DNA from: Citrobacter koseri | Lineage (GTDB): Bacteria > Pseudomonadota > Gammaproteobacteria > Enterobacterales > Enterobacteriaceae | Assembly (NCBI GenBank): GCA_900446925.1 | Contig: UAVY01000002.1 | Span: 372,001 to 436,000 of the forward strand | Length of the DNA: 64,000 nt | Direction: 5' to 3' | Shown: piece by piece, positions 23,052-35,650 of the stretch | Numbering within the stretch: the first letter of the stretch is position 1 | Layout of the letters: each line of letters begins with the position of its first letter | Notes under the pieces: model-generated | The model's database searches: none | What the model saw: the letters and a program-made list of their open reading frames with translations, nothing else | What the model was told of the DNA's origin: nothing | Position numbers and translations under genes: made by a program

Positions 23052-23700
23052 ATGTTACAGGTATACCTTGTTCGCCACGGTGAAACGCAGTGGAACGCCG
23101 AGCGACGTATTCAAGGCCAGTCTGACAGTCCGCTGACCGCTAAAGGTGAGCAACAAGCTATGCAAGTGGGAGAACGCGCCAGAACGCTCGGCATCACCCA
23201 TATCGTCAGTAGCGATCTCGGTCGCACCCGCCGCACGGCTGAAATCATCGCCCAGGCATGCGGTTGCGATATCACTTTCGACGCCCGTCTGCGTGAGCTG
23301 GACATGGGCGTGCTGGAAAAACGGCACATCGACACCCTCACCGAAGAAGAAGAGAACTGGCGTCGCCAGTTAGTGAACGGCACGGTTGACGGGCGCATTC
23401 CTGATGGCGAATCCATGCAAGAACTGAGCGATCGCGTCAATGCCGCTCTCGCGTCCTGTCTGGAACTGCCGCAGGGCAGCCGCCCGCTGCTGGTCAGTCA
23501 CGGTATCGCGCTGGGTTGCCTGGTCAGCACTATTCTGGGATTACCGGCCTGGGCGGAGCGTCGGTTACGTCTGCGTAACTGCTCTATTTCCCGCGTCGAT
23601 TATCAGGAAAGTTTGTGGCTGGCGCCTGGTTGGGTCGGTTGAAACGGCAGGGGACGTCTCGCATCTTGATGCCCCTGCGTTAGATGAGCTACAGCGTTAA
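23052..23700 (+). CDS. gpmB: Histidine-phosphatase GpmB/YtjC (C-terminal frameshift)
   Basis: Member of the phosphoglycerate-mutase-like histidine phosphatase family. The RHGE catalytic motif is at 8-11 (VRHGETQWN) and a second catalytic His is in LLVSHGIALG. Despite the name it may act as a phosphatase on sugar phosphates rather than as a glycolytic mutase. The gene is 649 nt against 648 for 215 residues. An extra G near 23638 (TGGGTCGGTTG) truncates the frame; the true tail ETAGDVSHLDAPALDELQR continues in the next frame to TAA at 23698-23700. The stop codon overlaps the stop of convergent rob. Confidence 0.92.
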
Positions 23701-24567
23701 CGGCGAACGGGGATCAGGAATTCGCAACGCAGGTTAATAGGGCGACCGCCTGTTTTGGCATCTTCTGCCGGGTAGTATCGCTCTATATCCTGCCCTTTAC
23801 GGCGGGTCAGGTTCAGCATCGGCATACAGGTGCCGTATACCGTCAGGATAAACTCCTGTACCCCGGTTCCTAAACCTTCGTAGGTGAACATCACATATTC
23901 GCCGCCTTGTAGGGTAACAGGCTGCGCTGACGGCACATACCCGTTGGCATGTTTCTTGCGGTAGCGCGGTGGTGTAGAACACCTCCTGTTCGTCATCTTT
24001 CTCCAGGCTGGGGCGCGTTTCGTTAAGGCCGTAGAGCAGCGGAGGAATCGTTGGCGCCTGGCTGAGAAAGTCTTGCCAGAACTGTACGCGCATTTCGTGT
24101 CGAAAATCGGAGATTTGCTCCAGCGAACAGGAATAGCTCTGGGTGGTGCCGAGCAGTTGCGTATCTTCCAGGGTGACAAACTGATGTTCAGGCATGGCGA
24201 ACTCACCCAGACGCATCGGCGGACGAATGCCAAAGGCGCTCCATTCTGGGAGAACGGCGATATAACGCCGCGTCTGAGAGAACTGCTTTTTAAACGCGCG
24301 GGTAAAGGTTTGCTGAGAATCGAAGCGGTACTGCAACGCGATATCCAGAATCGGACGCGCCGTCAGGCGCAGGGCCACGGCGGATTTAGATAAGCGGCGA
24401 GCGCGGATGTAAGCGCCAATAGCATGGCCCGTCACGTCCTTAAACATTCTTTGCAGGTGCCACTTGGAATAACCTGCTTTTGCCGCCACATTGTCAAGCG
24501 ACAGAGGCTGATCCAGATGGCCTTCCAGCCAGGTTAAGAGGTCGCGAATAATGCCAGCCTGATCCAT
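23697..24567 (-). CDS. rob: Right-origin-binding transcription activator Rob (three indels)
   Basis: AraC-family activator of the mar/sox/rob regulon (efflux, organic solvent and bile tolerance). The N-terminal DNA-binding domain (about 1-100) has two helix-turn-helix units, including KWHLQRMFKDVTGH. The C-terminal GyrI-like domain (about 120-289) holds EYVMFTYEGLGTGVQEF. Expected length is 289 residues. Three run-length errors are seen: a missing C near 24272 and an extra C near 24250 scramble QTPALYRRSPEW, and an extra A near 23958 breaks the frame before HANGYVPSAQP. The start at 24567 gives MDQAGIIRDLL. Confidence 0.93.
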
Positions 24568-24779
24568 AAAATATCCTCATCCTTTCCACAACGAGCACCT
24601 GACATCAGGTAAGTGGATAATAGCATTTTTTGCTGTTTTAGCATTCGGTGTTTTTTTTGCTCATCTGTGCTTTTTTGGGGCACACTAAAGCATGATTATT
24701 CTAATCCTGTGATCTGTAAACAGTTTATCCAGACGTGTCGAATAATTGCGCCAGTGTAACTTTTATGAATGGTAACAAT

Positions 24780-25250
24780 ATGAAATACAAGAGCTTAATA
24801 CTTTCCTCAATTCTGTTGATGCTGGGGCAGTTTGCGCATGCAGAACAGGTGGGTTCCGTCGATACCGTATTTAAAATGTTTGGGCCTGACCATAAAATCG
24901 TCGTCGAAGCGTTTGACGATCCCGACGTCAAAAATGTGACGTGCTATGTAAGTCGGGCGAAAACGGGGGGGATTAAAGGCGGCCTGGGACTGGCCGAAGA
25001 TACCTCCGACGCGGCGATCTCCTGTCAGCAGGTAGGGCCGATTGAGCTGAGCGATAAAATTAAGAACGGGAAAGCGCAAGGGGATGTCGTTTTCCAGAAA
25101 CGCACGTCGCTGGTGTTTAAAAAATTACAGGTCGTGCGTTTTTATGATGCCAAACGCAATACGCTGGCGTATCTGGCCTATTCTGACAAGGTCGTTGAAG
25201 GGTCGCCAAAAAATGCCATAAGCGCGGTGCCCGTTATGCCGTGGCGGTAA
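24780..25250 (+). CDS. creA: CreA, periplasmic protein of unknown function
   Basis: 156 residues, intact. A signal peptide ends at QFAHA. The mature domain has two cysteines (VTCYVSRAK and ISCQQVG) that could form a disulfide. It matches E. coli CreA, whose biochemical role is undefined. In E. coli creA heads creABCD; here no creB, creC or creD follows, and arcA lies immediately downstream on the other strand. ATG 24780 is used; an in-frame ATG at 24765 is possible. Confidence 0.94.
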   Translation: MKYKSLILSSILLMLGQFAHAEQVGSVDTVFKMFGPDHKIVVEAFDDPDVKNVTCYVSRAKTGGIKGGLGLAEDTSDAAISCQQVGPIELSDKIKNGKAQGDVVFQKRTSLVFKKLQVVRFYDAKRNTLAYLAYSDKVVEGSPKNAISAVPVMPWR

Positions 25251-25314
25251 CGTTCCTGACGCGTCATCTGGAAGTGATTCCCGTTATGGTCGGATAAGTC
25301 ATTGACAGACAATA

Positions 25315-25341
25315 AAAAACGGCGCGTTTTGCGCCGTTTTT
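25315..25341. terminator. Bidirectional terminator between creA and arcA
   Basis: The hairpin AACGGCGCGTTTTGCGCCG(TT) has A-rich and T-rich flanks on both sides, so it can stop transcription from convergent creA and arcA. Confidence 0.85.
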
Positions 25342-25359
25342 GCTGCCGGTGGTAACCGA

Positions 25360-26077
25360 TTAGTCCTGTAGATCACCGCAGAAACGGTAACCTTCACCGT
25401 GAATGGTCGCGATGATTTCCGGGGTATCCGGCGTGGATTCGAAATGCTTACGAATACGACGGATAGTCACGTCAACAGTACGGTCATGCGGCTTCAGCTC
25501 GCGACCGGTCATTTTCTTCAGCAGTTCTGCACGAGACTGGATCTTGCCCGGGTTCTCGCAGAAGTGAAGCATGGCGCGGAATTCGCTGCGTGGCAGTTTG
25601 TACTGCTCACCATCTGGGCCGATCAAAGAACGGCTGTTGATGTCGAGTTCCCAACCGTTGAACTTGTAGCTTTCGACGCTACGGCGCTCTTCACTGACCG
25701 TACCCAGATTCATAGTACGGGACAGCAGGTTGCGCGCACGGATAGTCAGTTCGCGTGGGTTAAACGGCTTGGTGATGTAATCGTCTGCGCCGATTTCGAG
25801 GCCGAGGATTTTATCGACTTCGTTATCGCGGCCAGTCAGGAACATCAACGCAACGTTAGCCTGTTCGCGCAGTTCACGCGCTAACAGAAGACCGTTTTTC
25901 CCCTGGCAGGTTGATATCCATGATCACCAGGTTGATGTCATATTCAGAGAGGATCTGATGCATTTCCGCGCCATCTGTCGCTTCGAATACATCATAGCCT
26001 TCCGCTTCGAAAATACTTTTCAACGTGTTGCGTGTTACCAACTCGTCTTCAACGATAAGAATGTGCGGGGTCTGCAT
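25360..26077 (-). CDS. arcA: Aerobic respiration control response regulator ArcA (one frameshift)
   Basis: OmpR-family response regulator of the ArcB/ArcA redox system, repressing aerobic metabolism when quinones are reduced. The receiver domain has phospho-acceptor Asp54 ([10 protein letters not shown]). The C-terminal winged helix includes [13 protein letters not shown] at its boundary and ends CGDLQD. The span is 718 nt against 717 for 238 residues. An extra G near 25903 (CCAGGGGAAAAAC on the coding strand) breaks the frame just after Asp54 at NLPGKNGLLL. The protein is otherwise essentially identical to E. coli ArcA. An FNR-type site lies upstream. Confidence 0.95.
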
Positions 26078-26172
26078 GTTTGCTACCTAAATTGCCAACT
26101 AAATCGAAACAGGAAGTACAAAAGTCCCTGACCTGCCTGATGCATGTCGCAAATTAACATGATCGGCGTAAC

Positions 26173-26313
26173 ATGACTAAAGTACGTAATTGCGTTCTTG
26201 ATGCACTTTCCATCAACGTCAACAACATCATTAGCTTGGTCGTGGGTACTTTCCCTTTGGACCCGACAGTGTCAAAAACGGCTGTCATCCTAACCATTTT
26301 AACAGCAACATAA
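26173..26313 (+). CDS. yjjY: YjjY small protein, antisense-side leader of arcA
   Basis: A 46-codon frame beginning MTKVRNCVLDALSIN and ending VILTILTAT matches E. coli YjjY at nearly every residue. It is divergent from arcA, inside the long arcA upstream region. Conservation at the protein level between genera supports a real small gene, though no ribosome-binding site is obvious (CGGCGTAAC precedes the ATG). Function is unknown. Overlap with arcA leader transcription means the DNA could also be conserved for regulation. Confidence 0.7.
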   Translation: MTKVRNCVLDALSINVNNIISLVVGTFPLDPTVSKTAVILTILTAT

Positions 26314-26711
26314 CAGGCTAAGACGTACCGGACACCCAATAAAACTACGCTTCGTTGACATATATCAAGTTCAATTGTAGCACGTTAACAGTTTGATGAA
26401 ATCATCGTATCCAAATGCTAGCGTTCATCACAAATTTGCAATAATCCAACTAGTTGCGCATGCCAACTAATAAATGTAATGAATCCAATAGGTGTGATTC
26501 ATTCTAAATTAAATTATCCTAAATAAACAGAAGGATATGTAGTATTTCTTAACATAAAACGCAATAGTAAAGATAAGAAATAGTTTAGTGCCTTTTACTG
26601 AATGTGAAATGGTTTTTCAACGATTTTCGTTAAAAAATTGTAAATTCGTGCTGCGTAATATGTTGACATTGGTCACATTATTGCCAGCGGCTGGTCAAAA
26701 AGAGAATCGAA
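26314..26711. other. AT-rich control region between arcA/yjjY and yjtD
   Basis: About 400 bp without a convincing gene, much richer in A+T than the flanks. It contains an FNR-type palindrome at 26355-26368 and probably the distal arcA promoters (leftward) and the yjtD promoter (rightward). Confidence 0.6.
26355..26368. promoter_or_regulatory. FNR-binding site upstream of arcA
   Basis: TTGACATATATCAA fits the FNR consensus TTGAT-N4-ATCAA with one mismatch. E. coli arcA is known to be activated by FNR from its upstream region, so anaerobic induction of arcA is likely conserved. Confidence 0.7.
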
Positions 26712-27402
26712 ATGCGTGTAACAATTATTCTGGTCGCGCCTGCCAGAGCGGAAAATATTGGCGCGGCGGCACGGGCAATGAAGACGATGGGTTTTGGCGA
26801 TATGCGTATTGTCGACAGCCAGGCGCACCTGGAGCCCGGCGACCCGTTGGGTCGCACATGGTTCCGCTGATATTATTGATAATATTAGTGTTTATCCAAC
26901 GCTGGCGGAAGCGCTGCACGATGTTGATTTCACTGTCGCCACCACGGCCCGCAGTCGCGCGAAGTTCCACTACTACGCAACGCCCGCAGAACTGCTGCCG
27001 CTGTTGCAGGAAAAATCGCAGTGGATGAACCATGCGGCGCTGGTTTTTGGCCGGGAAGATTCGGGCCTGACGAACGAAGAACTGGCGCTGGCGGACGTTT
27101 TAACCGGCGTGCCAATGGTTGCTGATTATCCTTCACTCCAATTTAGGGCAGGCGGTAATGGTGTATTGCTATCAATTAGCAGGCTTAATGCAACAACCGG
27201 CGAAACAAACAGAGGGCGACTGACGCGCCTCAATTGCAGGCGTTACGCACACGCGTTTCGCAGTTACTGGCGACGCCTGGATGTTGCTGATGACATCAAA
27301 CTGGCGGACTGGCTGCAACAACGACTGGGGCTGTCAGGGCAGCGCGACACGGCCATGCTGCACCGTTTATTGCATGATATTGAGAAAAATATAACAAAAT
27401 AA
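26712..27402 (+). CDS. yjtD: YjtD (LasT), TrmH/SpoU-family RNA methyltransferase (four frameshifts)
   Basis: SPOUT-class methyltransferase related to TrmJ. It begins MRVTIILVAPARAENIGAAARAM (motif 1) and contains LVFGREDSGLTNEEL (motif 2) and the knot region around YPSLNLGQAVMVYCYQLA (motif 3). The RNA substrate is not firmly established. The span is 691 nt against 687 for 228 residues; the surplus equals four run extensions near 26840 (G), 27138 (C), 27214 (G) and 27281 (C). Corrected, it aligns throughout with E. coli YjtD, ending LLHDIEKNITK. Confidence 0.9.
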
Positions 27403-27536
27403 AATCTTGTTAAATTACTTAATGTAAGATTTTAAATCTGGTTTCAAGAGGTTACTTCATTCCGTATTGGTTGAAAATAAATGCGCAAGCAGCAGCTCGT
27501 GAACATGTTGCGGAATGTGATCAAATTAAAAATTTA

Positions 27537-27563
27537 TTGACTTAGGTCACGAGATACTTTAAC
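27537..27563 (+). promoter_or_regulatory. thr operon promoter
   Basis: The -35-like TTGACT (27537-27542) and -10-like TTTAAC (27558-27563) lie in a segment strongly conserved with E. coli and Salmonella upstream of thrL. Confidence 0.75.
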
Positions 27564-27614
27564 CCTTTAAAGATACAAGACAGACAGATAATAATTACAG
27601 AGTACACAACATCC

Positions 27615-27680
27615 ATGAATCGCATCAGCACCACCATTACCACAACCATCACCATTACCACAGGTAACGGTGCGGGCTGA
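27615..27680 (+). CDS. thrL: thr operon leader peptide ThrL
   Basis: 21-residue peptide with eight Thr and four Ile codons, the regulatory codons sensed by the attenuator. Its N-terminus MNRISTT has Asn2 as in Salmonella, where E. coli has Lys. Ribosome stalling when Thr-tRNA or Ile-tRNA is scarce favours the antiterminator. Confidence 0.95.
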   Translation: MNRISTTITTTITITTGNGAG

Positions 27681-27702
27681 CGCGTACAGGAAACACAGAA
27701 AA

Positions 27703-27737
27703 AAGCCCGCACCTGAACAGTGCGGGCTTTTTTTTCG
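27703..27737 (+). terminator. thr attenuator
   Basis: The stem AGCCCGCAC/GTGCGGGCT is followed by nine Ts. It is the rho-independent attenuator between thrL and thrA. The complementary segment TGCGGGCT at the thrL stop (27671-27678) provides the alternative pairing. Confidence 0.95.
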
Positions 27738-27761
27738 ACCAAAGGTAACGAGGTAACAACC

Positions 27762-30232
<2,471 letters not shown>

Positions 30233-30233
30233 A

Positions 30234-31165
30234 ATGGTGAAAGTCTATGCTCCGGCTTCCAGTGCCAATATGAGTGTCGGATTTGATGTGCTTGGGGCGG
30301 GCCGTCACGCCGGTTGATGGCTCACTGCTGGGCGATGTGGTCTCGGTGGATGCGGCAGAAAGCTTCACGCTGAATAATTTAGGGCGTTTTGCCGACAAGT
30401 TGCCGTCAGCGCCGCGTGAAAATATCGTTTATCAGTGCTGGGAGCGTTTTTGCCAGGAGTTAGGTAAACAGATTCCGGTGGCGATGACGCTGGAAAAGAA
30501 CATGGCCGATTGGTTCCGGGTTAGGGTCCAGCGCCTGTTCCGTGGTCGCCGCGCTGGTGGCGATGAATGAGTTCTGTGGCAAACCGCTGAACGACACGCG
30601 TCTGCTGGCGATCATGGGGGAACTGGAAGGGCGTATCTCTGGCAGCATTCATTACGATAACGTCGCGCCGTGCTTTCTCGGCGGCATGCAGTTGATGATC
30701 GAAGAAAACGGCATTATCAGCCAGCAGGTGCCAGGATTTGATGAGTGGCTGTGGGTACTGGCCTATCCGGGGATTAAAGTTTCGACGGCTGAAGCGCGGG
30801 CGATTTTACCCGCGCAGTATCGCCGTCAGGACTGTATCGCCCACGGGCGGCATCTGGCCGGGTTTATTCATGCTTGCTATTCCCGTCAGCCGCAGCTTGC
30901 TGCGAAGCTGATGAAGGATGTGATTGCCGAACCGTACCGCGCTCGTCTGCTGCCGGGCTTCAGCCAGGCGCGTCAGGCGGTGGCGGAAATTGGCGCGCTG
31001 GCCAGCGGTATTTCCGGGTCCGGGCCGACGCTTTTCGCGCTCTGTGATAAGCCGGATACGGCGCAGCGTGTAGCAGACTGGCTGGGTAAAAATTACCTGC
31101 AAAATCAGGAAGGCTTTGTTCATATTTGTCAGCTGGATACGGCGGGCGCACGAGTACTGGGATAA
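30234..31165 (+). CDS. thrB: Homoserine kinase ThrB (two frameshifts)
   Basis: GHMP-family kinase phosphorylating homoserine. N-terminus [21 protein letters not shown]; the ATP-binding GHMP motif GSGLGSSA is recovered once the frame is corrected. The span is 932 nt against 930. Extra Gs near 30299 (GGGGCGGGCC) and 30508 (ACATGGCCG) cause the breaks. It ends ...[10 protein letters not shown], close to E. coli (310). ATG 30234 lies 1 bp after the thrA stop, indicating translational coupling. Confidence 0.94.
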
Positions 31166-31168
31166 ACA

Positions 31169-32455
31169 ATGAAACTCTACAATCTGAAAGATCATAATGA
31201 GCAGGTCAGCTTTGCGCAGGCCGTTACGCAGGGGCTTGGCAAGAATCAGGGGCTCTTTTTCCCGCACGACCTGCCGGAATTTAGCCTGACTGAAGTTGAT
31301 GAGATGCTGAATCAGGACTTTGTGAGTCGTAGCGCAAAGATCCTTTCCGCGTTCATCGGGGATGAGATCCCGCAGGAAATCTTAGAAGAGCGCGTCCGCG
31401 AGGCATTCGCTTTTCCGGCGCCGGTGCGTCAGGTGGAAGGCGATGTCGGGTGCCTGGAGTTGTTCCACGGCCCGACGCTGGCCTTTAAGGATTTTGGCGG
31501 TCGCTTTATGGCGCAAATGCTGACGCACATCAGCGGCGACAAACCGGTGACTATCCTGACGGCGACCTCTGGCGATACCGGCGCGGCAGTTGCTCACGCA
31601 TTCTACGGTCTGAAAAATGTACGCGTCGTGATCCTCTACCCACGCGGCAAGATCAGCCCGTTGCAGGAAAAACTGTTCTGTACGCTGGGCGGCAACATCG
31701 AAACGGTTGCGATTGACGGTGATTTCGATGCCTGCCAGGCGCTGGTAAAACAGGCGTTTGATGATGAAGAACTGAAGGCGGCGCTGGGGCTGAATTCGGC
31801 GAACTCCATCAACATCAGCCGTCTGCTGGCGCAGATTTGCTATTACTTTGAAGCGGTCGCTCAACTGCCGCAGGACGCGCGTAATCAGTTAGTGATTTCC
31901 GTGCCCAGCGGTAACTTTGGCGACCTGACGGCGGGGCTGCTGGCGAAGTCGCTCGGCCTGCCGGTGAAACGCTTTATCGCCGCTACTAACGTCAACGATA
32001 CGGTGCCGCGCTTCCTGAAAGAGGGGCAGTGGTCGCCAAAAGCGACGCAGGCTACCTTGTCGAACGCGATGGATGTCAGCCAGCCCAATAACTGGCCGCG
32101 CGTGGAAGAGCTGTTCCGCCGTAAAATCTGGCGTCTGACGGAGCTGGGCTACGCTGCGGTTGACGATGAGACGACGCAGGAGACCATGCGCGAACTGAAA
32201 GCGGCAGGTTATACCTCTGAACCGCACGCTGCCGTGGCGTACCGCGCGCTGCGTGATCAGCTGCATCCGGGGGAGTATGGCTTGTTCCTCGGGACCGCGC
32301 ATCCGGCGAAATTCAAAGAGAGTGTGGAGGCGATTCTTGGTGAAACATTGGATCTGCCAAAAGAGCTGGCGGATCGTGCCGATCTGCCGCTGCTCTCGCA
32401 TAATCTGCCTGCCGATTTTGCCGAATTGCGTAAGCTGATGATGACACGCGGCTAA
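31169..32455 (+). CDS. thrC: Threonine synthase ThrC
   Basis: 428 residues, intact. PLP enzyme converting O-phosphohomoserine to L-threonine; last gene of the thr operon, 3 bp after thrB. PLP lysine Lys107 lies in GPTLAFKDFGG, and a phosphate-binding loop is seen in TATSGDTGAAVAHAF. Same length as E. coli ThrC. A REP hairpin with a T run follows. Confidence 0.97.
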   Translation: MKLYNLKDHNEQVSFAQAVTQGLGKNQGLFFPHDLPEFSLTEVDEMLNQDFVSRSAKILSAFIGDEIPQEILEERVREAFAFPAPVRQVEGDVGCLELFHGPTLAFKDFGGRFMAQMLTHISGDKPVTILTATSGDTGAAVAHAFYGLKNVRVVILYPRGKISPLQEKLFCTLGGNIETVAIDGDFDACQALVKQAFDDEELKAALGLNSANSINISRLLAQICYYFEAVAQLPQDARNQLVISVPSGNFGDLTAGLLAKSLGLPVKRFIAATNVNDTVPRFLKEGQWSPKATQATLSNAMDVSQPNNWPRVEELFRRKIWRLTELGYAAVDDETTQETMRELKAAGYTSEPHAAVAYRALRDQLHPGEYGLFLGTAHPAKFKESVEAILGETLDLPKELADRADLPLLSHNLPADFAELRKLMMTRG

Positions 32456-32462
32456 CAGTTGT

Positions 32463-32534
32463 GCCCGGTGGCGCTTCGGGGCTATTGTAGCTATTGTAGG
32501 CCGGATAAGGCGTTAGCCGCCATCCGGCTTTTTT
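32463..32534 (+). terminator. REP hairpin with T tract after thrC
   Basis: A degenerate REP (GCCCGGTGGCGC) is followed by a full REP hairpin at 32499-32529 (GGCCGGATAAGGCG...CATCCGGC) directly followed by TTTTTT. The REP therefore also looks like the intrinsic terminator of thrABC. Confidence 0.75.
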
Positions 32535-32692
32535 ATGGAGAAAATAAGGAGAAATTTAGCAGGTAAAAAGGAGTAATTCTCAATAAATGCGGTAACTTAG
32601 AGATTAGGATTGCGGAGAATAACAACCCGCGTTCTCATCAAGTAATCTCCTTTCATCGACCCAAATCGGGCAATGGTAAAAAGGAGTACCTC

Positions 32693-32983
32693 ATGAACAA
32701 GTTGAAACCCGTGCTTCTTGCACTTTCCATGATGCTGGTGGCTCCCCTCGCAGCACAGGCTGCCGAAATTACCCTCGTACCGGCAGTTAAACTTCAGATT
32801 GGCGATCGCGATAACCACGGTAACTACTGGGATGGCGGTCACTGGCGTGACCACGGCTGGTGGCAGAAGCATTATGAGTGGCGAGAAAACCGCTGGCAGC
32901 CACATGGACCACGTCCGCAACCGCATCATAATAAGCATGACGAGCATCGTCATGATGATCGCCGCGACGACCACCGCCATTAA
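32693..32983 (+). CDS. yaaX: YaaX, periplasmic DUF2502 protein
   Basis: 96 residues. A signal peptide ends at AAQA ([16 protein letters not shown]...). The mature part has the conserved [19 protein letters not shown] and [12 protein letters not shown] block. The tail is extremely rich in His, Asp and Arg (about 15 His in the last 40 residues), suggesting metal binding; the function is unknown. The start at 32693 is preceded by AAAGGAG. It stands alone between thrC and convergent yaaA. Confidence 0.9.
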   Translation: MNKLKPVLLALSMMLVAPLAAQAAEITLVPAVKLQIGDRDNHGNYWDGGHWRDHGWWQKHYEWRENRWQPHGPRPQPHHNKHDEHRHDDRRDDHRH

Positions 32984-32990
32984 GCACGCA

Positions 32991-33070
32991 AGCCTGATAA
33001 GCGTAGCGCTATCAGGCAGTTATGCGGTTTTAGCGCCGGATAGCGACAAAAGGCGTCTTATCCGGCCTGC
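32991..33070. repeat. REP pair between convergent yaaX and yaaA
   Basis: Hairpins GCCTGATAAGCGTAGCGC...ATCAGGC and GCCGGATAGCG...CTTATCCGGC separate the two convergent genes. Confidence 0.85.
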
Positions 33071-33081
33071 GCTTCAGGGCA

Positions 33082-33858
33082 TCAGTTTTGCTCGTGGCGT
33101 TTAAACACCAGTTCGCCTTTTCCTGACGCTTGCTCATCATAGAAATAGCCTTCGCTGTTAAATGCGGTGAGCTGTTCCGGCTTCGTCAGCCGGTTTTCAA
33201 TGATGTAACGGCTCATCAGGCCGCGCGCTTTTTTGGCGTAGAAGCTGATAACTTTGAATTTGCCGTTTTTCTCGTCAAGGAACACGGGCTTGATAACCTC
33301 CGCATTCAGCTGCTTCGGCTTCACGGATTTATAATATTCATCCGAGGCCAGGTTGATGACGATTTTATCGCCTTGCGCAGCCAGCGCTTCGTTCAGCTTA
33401 TCGGTAATCACATCGCCCCAGAACTGATAAAGGTCTTTCCCTTTGGCGTTCTCAAGGCGAATACCCATCTCCAGACGGTAAGGCTGCATCAGATCCAGCG
33501 GACGCAGGACGCCGTACAACCCGGAAAGCATACGCAAATGCTGCTGCGCGAAATCAAAATCGGCTTCGCTGAACGTTTCCGCCTGTAGTCCGGTATAGAC
33601 GTCGCCTTTAAACGCCAGAATCGCCTGGCGGGCGTTTTCAGGGGAGAAGTCAGGCTGCCAGTCATGAAAACGGGTGGCATTCAGATCGGCCAGTTTGTCG
33701 CTAATGCCCATTAGCTTGCCAATCTGCGGCGCCGAGAGCTTGCGCGCCTCGCGGATCAACTGCTGGGAGTAATCCAGCAGTTCAGGCCGCGTATAGCGCG
33801 TCGTGGCCAGCGGGCTTTGGTAATCGAGCGTTTTTGCAGGTGAAATCAGAATCAGCAT
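33082..33858 (-). CDS. yaaA: Peroxide-stress protein YaaA
   Basis: 258 residues, intact, same length as E. coli YaaA. DUF328 protein that lowers unincorporated iron during H2O2 stress and is OxyR-induced in E. coli. N-terminus [16 protein letters not shown]; conserved [19 protein letters not shown] and [12 protein letters not shown] segments. The structure is related to a DNA-binding fold in published work. No OxyR site was looked for in detail. Confidence 0.95.
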   Translation of the reverse strand: MLILISPAKTLDYQSPLATTRYTRPELLDYSQQLIREARKLSAPQIGKLMGISDKLADLNATRFHDWQPDFSPENARQAILAFKGDVYTGLQAETFSEADFDFAQQHLRMLSGLYGVLRPLDLMQPYRLEMGIRLENAKGKDLYQFWGDVITDKLNEALAAQGDKIVINLASDEYYKSVKPKQLNAEVIKPVFLDEKNGKFKVISFYAKKARGLMSRYIIENRLTKPEQLTAFNSEGYFYDEQASGKGELVFKRHEQN

Positions 33859-33935
33859 ATCCAGTCCTTGCAGGAAATTTACTGCGACTTTAGCAAAAAA
33901 ACCGACCGATTTGATCGATGGTTGTGATTGCCGCG

Positions 33936-35366
33936 CTAGTGACGCGGCAACTCATCCCATGTATCCGGCGCCAGTTGCTGCTCAATTTCAGGGTAGCGGA
34001 ACGGGTCGAACACGGGTTGTACGCCGAGCTTACGCTGTCGCAGATAGTCGCTGGCGATCGTATGTACCACCGGCGAGAGCAGCAGAATCGCCGTCAGGTT
34101 GGTGATGGCCATACAGGCCATAATAATGTCGGCCAACTGCCAGACGAGCGGAAAGCTGAGTAACGTGCCCGCCACGACCATCCCGACGGTGACAATACGC
34201 AGCGCCCAGCGCATTCGCAGACTGTCCAGACGCAGAAAAATCAGGTTATTTTCGGCGTAAACGTAGTTGGCGACAATCGAGCTGAAGGCGAACAACACCA
34301 CAATAAACGCGACAAGGCTTGCGCCCCATTCGCCGGTTAGTGAAATCATTGCCTGTTGCACCAGCTGGATGCCTTCCGTTGGCATATGCGAGGCGCCATT
34401 GCCTGCCAGCAGAATAATCATTGCGCTGGCGGTGCAGATAATAATGGTATCGGTAAAGACGCCGATCATCTGCACAATTCCCTGCGCGGCAGGGTGCGGC
34501 GGCCAGGATGAGGCGGCGGCCGCAATGTTAGGCGCAGAACCCATTCCCGCTTCGTTGGAGAACATGCCGCGCTGGAAACCGCTGGTAATCGCCTGGCTGA
34601 GCGTATATCCGGCCGCCCCGGCAGTGGCTTCCTGCCAGCCGAATGCGCTTTTCACAATCGATGCGATAATGTCGGGCAACTGTTCAATGTGCCAGAGGCA
34701 AATCACTAAACCGGTGAGCGTCCACAGAAGGGCCATTGCAGGGACGAACCATTGCATGAGTTTTGCGACATCTTTAATGCCGCGAACGATGACAAAAAAG
34801 GCCGCCAGCGCCAGCACGATACCGGAGATAATGGGCGGTATGTCAAAGGCAAAAGCGAGCGCCCGCGAGACGGAGTTCGCCTGTACGCTATTAAAAATCA
34901 GACCATACGCAATGAGTAAGAAAATCGCGAAGAGAACGCCCATCCAGCGCATACCCAGGCCACGCGCCATATACCATGCCGGGCCGCCGCGATACTGTCC
35001 TGTGCTGTCGCGCTCTTTGTAGAGCTGGGCCAGAGAGCATTCGGCAAACGAGGTCGCCATGCCGATAAGCGCAGATACCCACATCCAGAATACGGCGCCG
35101 GGCCCGCCTGCGGCGATAGCCAACGCAACGCCTGCCAGGTTGCCGCTGCCAATACGCGCGGCAAGGCTGGTACACAGCGCCTGAAATGACGTAAGCCCGC
35201 CCGGCTGGGGATGTATGCTGTTTTTAAGACTTTTGCCAAACTGGCGGATATAGCGAAACTGAACGAATCCGGTACGGTAAGTAAACCAAAACCCTGCGCC
35301 AAGCAGGAGGTAGATCATTACCGATCCCCAGAGTATTTCATTAATAAAGGCGAAGAAATCAGGCAT
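33936..35366 (-). CDS. yaaJ: YaaJ, sodium:alanine/glycine symporter family protein
   Basis: 476 residues, intact, AGCS family. About ten or eleven hydrophobic segments. Family motifs include the [10 protein letters not shown] region and [10 protein letters not shown]. The start is set at 35366 ([19 protein letters not shown]) to match E. coli length; a 19-residue upstream extension is possible but not conserved. Probably Na+-coupled uptake of alanine, glycine or a related amino acid. The C-terminus differs from E. coli only in scattered residues. Confidence 0.94.
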   Translation of the reverse strand: MPDFFAFINEILWGSVMIYLLLGAGFWFTYRTGFVQFRYIRQFGKSLKNSIHPQPGGLTSFQALCTSLAARIGSGNLAGVALAIAAGGPGAVFWMWVSALIGMATSFAECSLAQLYKERDSTGQYRGGPAWYMARGLGMRWMGVLFAIFLLIAYGLIFNSVQANSVSRALAFAFDIPPIISGIVLALAAFFVIVRGIKDVAKLMQWFVPAMALLWTLTGLVICLWHIEQLPDIIASIVKSAFGWQEATAGAAGYTLSQAITSGFQRGMFSNEAGMGSAPNIAAAASSWPPHPAAQGIVQMIGVFTDTIIICTASAMIILLAGNGASHMPTEGIQLVQQAMISLTGEWGASLVAFIVVLFAFSSIVANYVYAENNLIFLRLDSLRMRWALRIVTVGMVVAGTLLSFPLVWQLADIIMACMAITNLTAILLLSPVVHTIASDYLRQRKLGVQPVFDPFRYPEIEQQLAPDTWDELPRH

Positions 35367-35650
35367 TAACATCCCTCTTGTTGATGCCGGTACGCTTTTG
35401 GGTTCCAGTGTAAGCGTTACCAATTCACGAACAGTATAGACCCTGTCAGGCTATTGAATGGGGGAGTCTACCATACTATATGGCAATATCCTTTAATTGC
35501 GCGCAGCCCTGGCGAGGGGGCTGAAAAGGGCAAACAAAGAGGGGAGTGGGATAACCGCATTGTCTGCGGTTGCGCTGTGAGTGCGTCGTGTTATCATCAA
35601 GGCAGACCGGTTACATCCCCCTAACAAGCTGTTTAAAGAGAAACACTATC

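Noticed and set aside
24568..24779. Cre-tag type CreB sites between rob and creA
   Set aside because: No TTCAC-N6-TTCAC direct repeats were found in the gap.
34267..35022. 251-codon frame antisense to yaaJ
   Set aside because: Shadow of membrane-protein codons; composition and lack of a start context argue against a gene.
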